From assembly GCA_017654935.2 (NCBI GenBank), contig CM065703.1, positions 42,180,904 through 42,244,903 of the forward strand: a DNA stretch of 64,000 nucleotides, written 5' to 3'. This document shows, in pieces, positions 54,956 to 64,000 of this stretch. Position numbers and translations under genes: made by a program. This stretch comes from Phymorhynchus buccinoides (taxonomy: Eukaryota > Mollusca > Gastropoda > Neogastropoda > Raphitomidae). Under the pieces are notes generated by a model. It had not been told where the DNA came from. It saw nothing but the letters and a program-made list of their open reading frames with translations, and did no database searches. Each line of letters opens with the position of its first letter. Position 1 is the stretch's first letter.

Positions 54956-55201
54956 ACAACGACGAAGATGACGACACGTCCGACGTCCACGCAGTCTCCT
55001 CCCCTTCGTCCTTCACGCCGAAAATCTCGTCCACCGAGGGCGTGGTCCGTATCTCCGGGCCTAGAGAGGTCCAGATGAAGCACAGGTCGGGGTGCTTGTC
55101 GATGACGGGGTAAGGCGTGTTGCGGTCCTGGAAGTAGTCGGACGGGGCGTGGCACACAAACTCCATGTACTCCATCTTGCGGGGGATCTCCTCTTCGGGA
55201 C
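54864..55201 (-). CDS. GATAD1: GATAD1 exon 4 with stop
   Basis: Starts PEEEIPRKMEYMEFVCHAPS after acceptor CCTGTAG and passes FIWTSLGPEIRTT. It then extends about 50 residues beyond the usual family end (SSSSSLSMLG, KEKEKGKEERK) to a stop at 54864. The final ~30 codons are built from the same sequence as the adjacent tandem repeat, so the true stop may vary between alleles. Confidence 0.85.
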
Positions 55202-56911
55202 CTACAGGGAAGAGTGCAAGAGTCGTAGAAGGATTGAATTATGCTTGAATTATCAGCAAGAACGACCATTAGTTGTTAACTGGTGTTAATTGTTTTTCTT
55301 TGACTCAGAATGTGGTGGTGTTGTTGTCCGTTGTGATAGGGGTCTATAACATTATAGCATTACAACTCCCCTGAAGACGGAGTGTGGCTGACCACGTGGC
55401 GGGATAATCAAAAATGGTAACACAAATAATGTTCTCACCCGTAGCTGATGCACTTGCACCATAGTGTTCAACTCGGTGCTTCCGCTGTTGGGATGATCCA
55501 TGATGGAGTCTTTTAGCCAGGGTTGCCAACGACAACATAACAATTCAACAACACACACAATGCAATGTTCTAAAGGCAAATGAGAAAAACACATAATCAG
55601 CATAATGTTGATTCTTCTTCTTCTTCTTCTTTGATCGCTCAGACAGTTTTTGTCAATTATGAGCGCGGATGCAAAATAATTAAGCCCAGCATGTCTGACT
55701 TCAGCTGGAGGAAATCGTTTTTGAAAGTGTTTCTTGAAAAAAGGCAGGAGAATGGACCGGTAAGGCAGAAAGATAGTAGATGACAGTAAGCAAAGGGAAA
55801 AGGCAAGAATCAAAGAGAGTGACAGATTAGAGGAAGTTACAAGCACAGAACTTCCAGGTGGGGTAACTATTTATACAAAAGACCCGTGGGGGGGGGGGGG
55901 GGGGGGGGGATGTTGATTTAAAAGAAAAAATCCCCCATGGAGATACGGGGGGGGGTCTTTTGAATAAATAGTTCCCCCACCTTCTGGAAGGTGCTTGTAA
56001 CTTCCTCTAATCTGTCACTCTCTTTCACTCTGCCTTTTCCCTCTGCTTGCTGTCATCTACTATCTTTCTGCCTTACCGGGTCCATTCTCCTGCCTTTTTT
56101 CGCGAAACACTTTCAAAAACATTTCCTCCAGCCTGCAGCCAAAGTCGGACTTGCTGGGCCTAACTATTTCTTAATCAGGCGCATAACGGCAGCATGATGC
56201 ATCTGCGCTCATAATTGACAGGAAACTGTCTGATGACAAATACAGACTCTCATAGTAGCGAGCGGCAGATTTGCACGAGCTACACTTTTGACTGCGACAC
56301 TGCATAGATCTACAGGACTCACCAAGGACGAAAGTGGATGCCTCAAATCTGTCCTGGGGGCTGTTTTGCGTGGGGATGAGCCAGGTGATGACGGCGCTCT
56401 TCTCCCCGTACTGGTCGCACATGAAGCCCCTCAGCTGCGCGTAGTACACGCCGCCATCGTGGTCCATCAGCGACACAATGTCCCCCACCTGGTAATACAG
56501 ACCCTAGGGGAAAAGAAGAAAAAAACGAAAAAGATGTCTTGATCTTGATCTTGATGAGGTTCATCAGCAGGATCCAATTTTGGAAAAACTGGGGAGAGCA
56601 CCTAAACCTATTGATCCCTAACTAAAAATAATTAAAACAAAATGGGGGGGTTAATGATCGGCAGGCTACAACGCCAAAGTGTCAGAGCTGCCCCTCTCCG
56701 TGTGGGGATACCGGGGGTCTATTTTTAAAATATTTTTTATAAACAGTTCCCTCACCTTTTGGAAATTCTATGGTTGTAACTTTGTTCTCTCTCTATCAGT
56801 CTTTGACTCTGCCTTTTCCATAACATTTGCTTACTGAACGGGTGAACCTAAAAATGGCAGAATGTTGCTTCCCAATGAACATTTTGATTTTCAACGTGAA
56901 TATTTGAACAA

Positions 56912-56953
<42 letters not shown>

Positions 56954-58018
56954 GCGTGTGCGTGTGTCTCACAGTGTGTGTGTGTGTGTGTGTAAGTGAC
57001 TAAAGGCAACTGACAAGTATGAAGTACATACTTACGAATAACATAGCCAATCATTTAGTACATGACGTTTGACTAACTTACCTGATGGAAAATACTGCTT
57101 CCAGTGACCACTGTAGCTACAGACCTCGGCGCCTTGATCGGCTGCTGTGACAGCAATCAATATACAACATATCAATTATGTATAGTTTTTTTTTATATAC
57201 ATTCCATGATATTAGAGAAACATTCAGTGACAGACACAAATCAAGCATACTTGCTGTTTAAAAAAACATAAACATGTGATGATGTGTTCAGTGATGTCCC
57301 GAGGCCCCGGTCATAGGACATTGGCATATTAAAATTGTCCTATTGTGTTTTCCCCTGTCAGGATAAATGTCTGATTACATTTTAACACTGGCATGCTTCG
57401 TCTTATTTAGTTATTAATTTTTGCAAAAGCCAGGAAATTGTCCTATTGATTTATCTTGTCTCAGGACAGTTTGTCTTATCACTTTTCAATCCTAGGCACA
57501 TCACTGTGTGTTAATTAGTTATAAAATAGTACTAATATAGTAATAGTAATATACACAGTTATGATGAGTTACGTGACTCATGAGTACTTCGTTGTGCAGA
57601 ATGATAAGCACCCCACTATGATTGATTATTAACCTCCACACATTTTTCTATTTTTTTTATGAGCGCTTCATCATGATGTTCATGGTAAATTTATGTCCCT
57701 TTACTTTGGAAGTATACTTTTGTTACTACATACGACAAGTCCCACACATCGTTGTTTGTGTGTGCGTGCAACACACATGTAGAATTATATATCTGGATCA
57801 GTGGATGGGCTTGTGCGTGTGAGTGTATGTATGCATGTGTGTGCGCGCATGCGTTTTTGTGGGTTTGACAGACACAAGCACAGAGAGATACATTTTGTGG
57901 GACTAGCGGTATGTGGTACTCATATATCACAGCAAAATTACAGTGTGGGACTAGCAGTATGTGGTAACAAAAGTATGCTTCCTTTATTTTAGCATTGGCG
58001 GCACAACAGCTGAAAATG

Positions 58019-58051
<33 letters not shown>

Positions 58052-58868
58052 TAACATACATGTGCCTGAACATATAATAAAAAATGATATGCTTGCACAA
58101 AGTTGCAGTGACACAGTGACATACACAGGTGAGGTATGAATGAATACAGAGATTGAAAAATTCATGTACATTAGTCATTAAATAAGACCAATGAGGCAAT
58201 GTCATTTATTTCAACTGCTCGTTTATTCAGCTAAACACTAAAAACAGATGTGCACACTAACACGCACACACTGCATGTCGGGTTAAAATTCGTAGCTCGC
58301 TATACTATAAGACTGACTATTTGCGGCATTTTGCGACATTGACTCAGCATGAACGACAAATATCACTTTTTCAAGTTTTGCTAGGGTTAGGGATAGGGCT
58401 AGGGTTAGGGTTACGTAAATGGTTCAAGTAACGAAAAGGTGAAATTTGTGGTTGTCGCAAATAGTCACTCTCATAGTAGCGAGCTAGGAATTTTAACGAG
58501 CTAGTCAAAAAAATCATTCATCCAGTTCCACTCAGTTTACTTACGCTCTTCTTGAAGATAATTCGTCTGCTTTTGCCTTTCGTGGCCAAGGTTTTCGTAG
58601 CCGCCTGCATCTTACTCTTTCCTGGCTTGATTCGAGCACTCTTCCGCAGAACAGGACCGCCTTGGCCGTGGCTTTGGTTTCCATTCCCGCTCCCGTTTTC
58701 ACCCTTTGCATTCGAGGCACCCCCATTCGATCCTGCGTCTTTACTTCCATTTGACACTTGCTTCAACCCGCAAGAATTACACAGAATCTCCCCGTTTGTC
58801 CCTTTCCTCCATAAAGTGGATGTTGTCACTCTGCAGGAACTGCACACGGGCTTTATTCCAAATGGCAT
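54864..58868 (-). CDS. GATAD1: GATA zinc finger domain-containing protein 1 (GATAD1), complete
   Basis: Chromatin-associated protein with one GATA-type zinc finger, known in vertebrates as part of an H3K4me3-associated complex with Sin3B/HDAC and KDM5 proteins. Exons on the minus strand: 58868-58545, 57141-57082, 56503-56323, 55201-54864; all GT-AG, about 300 residues (human 269). The zinc finger is C9-x2-C12-x17-C30-x2-C33. Residues 40-80 are Gly/Asn/Ser-rich and residues 80-108 basic (RKSARIKPGKSK, KGKSRRIIFKK). The conserved block from residue 129 reads GLYYQVGDIVSLMDHDGG, VYYAQLRGFMCDQYGEKS, TWLIPT, EYMEFVCHAPSDYF and FIWTSLGP. The start at 58868 is the family-typical MPFGIKP with a purine at -3; an in-frame ATG nine codons upstream (58895) is less likely. 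The C-terminus runs on as an acidic Ser-rich, then Lys/Glu-rich tail that belongs to the minisatellite at 54425-54950. Confidence 0.95.
55385..55545 (-). mobile_element. R14 element, single copy
   Basis: AATGTTCTCACCCGTAGCTG, ACCATAGTGTTCAA, TGGAGTCTTTTAGCCAGGG, in the last GATAD1 intron. Confidence 0.7.
55612..55915 (+). mobile_element. SINE-B (Q-module) ending in poly(G)
   Basis: TTCTTCTTCTTCTTTGATCG, GCCCAGCATGTCTGACTTC, AGAAAGATAGTAGATGACAG, ACAGAACTTCCAGGTGGG, G run at about 55886-55909. Confidence 0.85.
55925..56245 (-). mobile_element. SINE-B (Q-module), inverted partner
   Basis: CCATGGAGATACGGGGGGG, TAAATAGTTCCCCCACC, CATCTACTATCTTTCTGCC, CAGCATGATGCATCTGCGC. With 55612-55915 it forms a ~600-bp inverted pair in the intron between GATAD1 exons 3 and 4. 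Confidence 0.85.
56323..56503 (-). CDS. GATAD1: GATAD1 exon 3
   Basis: Encodes GLYYQVGDIVSLMDHDGG, VYYAQLRGFMCDQYGEKSA, VITWLIPTQNSPQDRFEA and STFVL. Acceptor CCCCTAG, donor G|GTGAGT; 181 bp. Confidence 0.95.
56690..56840 (-). mobile_element. SINE-B fragment
   Basis: GTGTGGGGATACCGGGGGTC, AAACAGTTCCCTCACCTTTT and GACTCTGCCTTTTCC, 3' half only. Confidence 0.75.
57082..57141 (-). CDS. GATAD1: GATAD1 exon 2
   Basis: Twenty codons, PIKAPRSVATVVTGSSIFHQ, between acceptor CACAGCAG and donor CAG|GTAAGT. Matches the PIKAPESV..ESIFYK family segment. A CAG shift at the tandem acceptor (CAGCAG) would add one Gln. Confidence 0.93.
57145..58285. other. GATAD1 intron 1, mostly unassigned
   Basis: AT-rich. 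A region near 57290-57490 repeats TTGTCCTATTG words. TG/CA tracts at 57750-57860 and 58020-58050. GTATGTGGTA.. words repeat at 57900-57970. No exon found. Confidence 0.5.
58287..58496. mobile_element. Foldback element with telomere-like core
   Basis: AAAATTCGTAGCTCGCTA..GACTATTTGCGGC at left, GCAAATAGTCACTC..TAGCGAGCTAGGAATTTT at right; centre GGGTTAGGGATAGGGC and TAGGGTTAGGGTT. Ends 48 bases before the GATAD1 exon 1 donor. Confidence 0.82.
58545..58868 (-). CDS. GATAD1: GATAD1 exon 1 (zinc finger)
   Basis: 108 codons from MPFGIKPVCSSC to RRIIFKKS, holding the whole zinc finger and the basic linker. Donor AGC|GTAAGT. Confidence 0.95.
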
Positions 58869-58895
58869 CTTTCGGCAACTCAGTGTAAAAAACAA

Positions 58896-59482
58896 AAGAT
58901 TCTTCAGTCTTTGGTTTCATCCGTTCCGCAAATCCAGAGTCAGAGGCAGCTTGGTTGGTGAAAAGATTACTTTTCCGCTGATTATTGTCTCCCTTTTTGC
59001 ATAGAAATACCGAAACGGACCGAAAAGGCTTACGGTAGACTGTTACATATTCGGCCAGTTTAGACAGTTATCGTATGTTTCGATATATTCTGGCTTGTAG
59101 ATGCAGCATCTGAGTCATGTTTTCAATCCATATTAATCAGAAATTAAATTAATCGATCAATCAGAAAGTGGTTTAACGAAATTGTTTACGGTTTTCTCAT
59201 GAATATTCACCAGAAAATGGCTGCAAACAAAGTCATGTGTCTTGTGACAATTTCGTCCATACCCCATGCAATTTCGTCCAGGCATGACATGCAATTTCGT
59301 CCAAGGACAAATAAAAGCAAAGCACAGTGACTTGTAGTTTTCCCAACTCTATTAAAAAAGAAAATTTAACTTAATCCAAATAAATGTCCCATATGGCTTT
59401 GTGCCGGGAGGACGTAAAACAAACAACAACATTGTAGTTTGAAATAAATTAATAAAATAGCTGAACATGTGTTTATTTTCTT
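58896..59482. other. GATAD1: GATAD1 5' flank
   Basis: Upstream of the GATAD1 start on the minus strand; no TATA box or clear promoter motif could be picked out. Repeated CAATTTCGTCCA words at 59247-59300. Confidence 0.4.
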
Positions 59483-60235
59483 CTCCTTTTTATTAAGATA
59501 ATGTGTGTGATGGGAAAACAACAGAAAAGTTCTCCAGATAAGTGTAAAGTAATGCATTTGGGGTTAAATAATCCACTAAGAGAATATGAAATATCTCATG
59601 GCACAGATAAACATATATTAGACACTTGTGTAGAAGAAAAAGACTTGGGAGTTATAGTTGATCCTAAATTGAAATTTTATAGACATATTACAACAGCTGT
59701 AAGCAAAGCTAACAAAATGTTAGGGTTAATCAGGAGAACTATTACAGGACTAAATAATAATGTGTTCATTAACCTGTATATAAAAGTTTGGCTAGACCAC
59801 ATGAGTATGGGAACCAAATTTGGAATCCATATCTAAAACGGAAATCAGTTTCAATTGAGCGTGTACAGAGGAGGGCTACTAAATTAATAACATTTCTGAG
59901 AAAAAAAATTGATTATAGTGAAAGGCTACGCAAACGTGATTTACCATCCTTGAAATACAGAAGACTTCATGGTGACCTGATCAATGTTTATAAAATTCTT
60001 AATGGTCCTGACAATACTAACAAAAGCTTGTTCCAGATCTCAAATGTTTCAAAGACTACAAATCATGAATTAAAAATACCAACACAGTACAGTAGAACTA
60101 ACATCAGGAGACACTATTTCAGTAACAGAGTGACTAACTATATATATATTGGAACGCACTTCCTGCTCAGACAAAAATTGCACCTGATACTAACAAATTC
60201 AAAAACCTAGCTCCTGGACAAAGACCCAAACCTTA
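59483..60235 (+). pseudogene. Non-LTR retrotransposon RT C-terminal half
   Basis: First frame: KCKVMHLGLNNPL, KDLGVIVDPKLKFYRHI, KANKMLGLIRRTI. After a frameshift near 59800: EYGNQIWNPYLKRKSVSIE, RVQRRATKLI, LPSLKYRRLHGDLINVYKIL, and a second shift near 60145 to the WNALPAQTK end. These are CR1/jockey-type RT motifs (the KC-VMHLG block through the thumb). The N-terminal RT and endonuclease are absent, so this is a 5'-truncated insertion. Confidence 0.85.
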
Positions 60236-60354
60236 GTAAATTAAAATACCAGTATGACTGATAGTCTACAAAAACCGTCACAACTGTGCCAACTTAATTT
60301 AAAGATCGAGAGAAAAGAAAAGAAAAGAGAAAAGGTGCTTGAGAGGCCGTGAGG

Positions 60355-60380
60355 CCTAGTCGTCTTACTTGACCTGACCT
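60355..60380 (+). repeat. TGACC short tandem repeat at LINE end
   Basis: CTTGACCTGACCTGACCTGACC, about four units, probably the 3' tail of the LINE at 59483, as expected for CR1-like elements. Confidence 0.6.
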
Positions 60381-60439
60381 GACCTGACCAGTAAATTTTA
60401 TCAAGAGGGTCAAAAATCCACTGTGGCCCCTCAATAGTG

Positions 60440-60760
60440 AAACATGATAAAAGTTCGTTTAACGTCCTCCGGCCTGGAACAGGCACATATGGGGCATTAC
60501 TAACTATGAAGATGGTGGGACGATCCTGGAGGTACTGCAATACCAGGTGAAAGTCCCAATTTTTTAAATGATAAAGTAGTCAGAAACTGCAGTAGTATTA
60601 AATCTGTTTAACGTCCTCCGGTCTGGAACAGACACATATGGGACATTAGTAGCTAGATGTAAAGATGGTGGGAACGATACTGGAGGCAATGCCCGAAGGC
60701 AGTGCAACACCAGTAAAGTCCCGAATTTTTCTTAACGATACAGATAGTTTTGCTACAGTA
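60440..60760 (+). repeat. Two tandem copies of a dispersed ~150-bp element
   Basis: TTTAACGTCCTCCGGCCTGG and TTTAACGTCCTCCGGTCTGG each start a unit with GGCACATATGGGGCATTA and GATGGTGGGAACGATACTGG. Relative at 35150-35270. Confidence 0.7.
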
Positions 60761-61444
60761 CACATTAGTCAGAAACTGCATTGGACGAAATTGCATTGAT
60801 GCTTGGATTTTTACCATAAAAATTCGTCCAGTTGATTTGTCATAAATATAACTAACAAATGTCCCAAATGTGCCTTCCCAGGTCGAGAGGACGTAAAATT
60901 CCAGAGTACTACTTGTCATAAATATATTAATCTCAAAAAAAAAAAAAATGCCTATTGAAAATTAATCATTATAAAATACATGCATCATAAAATCACACAT
61001 GTTGTTGTGAAACAAATGAGTGTTAACCTTTGTTTTTAGGCACCTATACTACGAAATTAAACAATAATATGCAACATATAAATGTTCTACCGATAGACAA
61101 ATTAAGATCTAGGAGTAACATTTGATACATGTTTATCTTTTGATAACCACATTCAAATAATAGTGGACAAAGCGAACCAAATGTTGGGCATTATTAGAAG
61201 AAGTTTTTGATATCTAAACAAAGATATTTTTCTTCAGTTGTATGAATCATATTTGTTCGGACACACTTAGAATATGCTAATACAATTTGGTGTCCATACA
61301 TATGAAACGGCAATCAATTCAAATGGAAAAAGTTCAAAGGTGTGCTGCTAAACTATTGAAGGAATGTAAAAACATGACATATCCTGAAAGACTGAATTAT
61401 TTAAATATCTTAAAGGAAGAGGATTGAGAGGATACTTCATTCAC

Positions 61445-62786
<1,342 letters not shown>

Positions 62787-63118
62787 AAACACTAAAAATA
62801 TTCAATGAAGTAGACAATATTTCTGTTGACTCACTATTCACTGTATCACAATATGATAATACAAGAAGGTCTGAGTTTTTTTAAATTTTTATTAAACATA
62901 AACTGCCGTACTAACATTAGGAAATATTGTGTTTTTTTAACATAATTGCTTCATACTGGAATGACCTCCCCACTAATATCAAATATGCACCAGATACTAA
63001 TTGTTTCAAGAATCTTGTGGACGAATTACCAAAATTTAGAGATCTCTTTCTGGAATTTGATTAGTAGTTGCTAAAGATGATTTGATTGCTTGTATAAATG
63101 TATTTTTTGTGTCAGACC

Positions 63119-63343
63119 CAGGGCTCCCAATAACCCTGCAAAACAAGGGGTCCCATGGACTCCTTCACGTACATTATAGAGGTCATAGAGGCAGGACAGA
63201 GGGTCCCAGTGGCATTATGAATGCTAAAAATATTTTTTCTAGTGCATCCCTGGGACCCCCTGCATATTCGTTTAGAGGGTCCTTTAGAATTTTAGTGCTT
63301 CACAGACCCCCAAATGGGGGTCGATCACTGCATGGGAGCCCTG
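63119..63343. mobile_element. TIR element CAGGGCTCCCA (225 bp)
   Basis: CAGGGCTCCCA at left, TGGGAGCCCTG at right, with direct duplication CAGACC on both sides (63113-63118, 63344-63349). Interior contains GGGTCC / GGGACCCC words. Confidence 0.82.
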
Positions 63344-63349
63344 CAGACC

Positions 63350-64000
63350 CCAATGCAAAATCAAAATGTATATATACCAATGATGGGACGTTTTATAGGT
63401 CACAAGGCCTAGGCTGATGAAAGCATGTCCCTAATACCTAACCTAACCTGTTTCTGCGTGGCTTACATAACTTTTTATGGTATGTGACTGTTTTCAGGCA
63501 GTTGCTAAGATTTAGATCCAGCTTTTCATGCAGATCATACAAACTTAATTGTTGTAAATAAGCTAATGCATAGTACTGTTTTTATCATTGGGATTCCTTT
63601 CAGGGTTTACAACAGCTATGTGTGTTTATTATCCTTTAGAATAGATACAACACAGTTTCAAAGTGAGTAACCATGCAAACTGGACGAAATTACATGGTGG
63701 ACGAATTTATAACACCCTACTATATTTTACAAAGGCTTCTCACTCTGGTAGAAAGATGCTGAATGCTGTGCCCCTGACTGTTGATGTCATCAGTCACATG
63801 ACGACCACACGGAAATTTTGTCATTCTGTAGCAGCCGACACTTAGCGTAAATTATGCAAGGAACGATTTTTGGCTAAAAACGGGTGTGTAATTTGTGTTT
63901 TTAGATTGTTTGTCACATCTGCGTTTCTTTTTTGATGCTTGTATTTTTTTCTTAGTATTCACAAAGCTGCTTTTCATCAAAATAGTTGTGTACTTTGTTG
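63350..64000. other. Right end of window, nothing firmly recognised
   Basis: AT-rich sequence with TGGACGAAATTACATGGTGG at 63682, the inverse of the CAATTTCGTCCA words at 59247. No gene-like ORF. Confidence 0.4.

Noticed and set aside
54313..55113. 266-codon plus-strand ORF
   Set aside because: Shadow of the GATAD1 last exon and its minisatellite; the minus-strand frame matches the family with correct splice sites.

Overview
This window looks like invertebrate animal nuclear DNA, most likely from a mollusc and probably a marine gastropod. That placement is an inference from gene content plus a very dense load of MITEs, SINEs, L2/CR1-like LINE tails and microsatellites; no taxonomic marker is present. 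Every gene is split into short exons with GT-AG junctions. There is no sign of bacterial or viral gene organisation.

Three protein-coding genes are supported by joining exons by hand. (1) Minus strand, 679-11327: seven exons of the V-type proton ATPase 116 kDa subunit a (ATP6V0A/Vha100). They cover the cytosolic N-terminal half up to the first membrane helices; the C-terminal half lies beyond the left edge. (2) Plus strand, 18645-37719: eight exons of the mitochondrial carrier SLC25A40 (SLC25A39/40 glutathione-carrier family), complete to the stop codon but lacking the first exon. (3) Minus strand, 54864-58868: four exons giving a complete GATAD1, a chromatin protein with one GATA-type zinc finger. 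ATP6V0A and SLC25A40 are head to head. The missing 5' ends of both should lie in 11328-18644, which contains a 500-N assembly gap at 15785-16284.

The rest is repeats. Families described below are: a TA-flanked MITE with TIR CAGTGGAACCTCCC (R1, about 10 copies); TTAA-flanked piggyBac-like MITEs (R2); a tRNA-derived SINE ending GTGACTATAAAGTACC (SINE-A); a modular SINE-B with G-run ends; short L2/CR1-like tails (GTAAAGCGC...GCGCTATATAA plus ATT repeats); several other TIR or foldback elements, two with telomere-like cores; LINE reverse-transcriptase fossils (16340-16985, 18072-18345, 42107-42465, 59483-63066); and minisatellites of 58-170 bp units.

The most unusual signal is that tandem arrays in this window repeatedly begin at the edge of an exon and carry pieces of it. 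This is seen at three consecutive ATP6V0A exons (arrays carrying extra 5' splice sites), at SLC25A40 exon 3 (eight acceptor-plus-coding copies separated by GAT repeats), at the SLC25A40 last exon/3'UTR (old copies separated by transposons), and at the GATAD1 C-terminal tail. The SLC25A40 exon-3 array is the best candidate for something new: its only strong acceptor leads into a frameshifted copy, while the copy that continues the protein has a weak acceptor.
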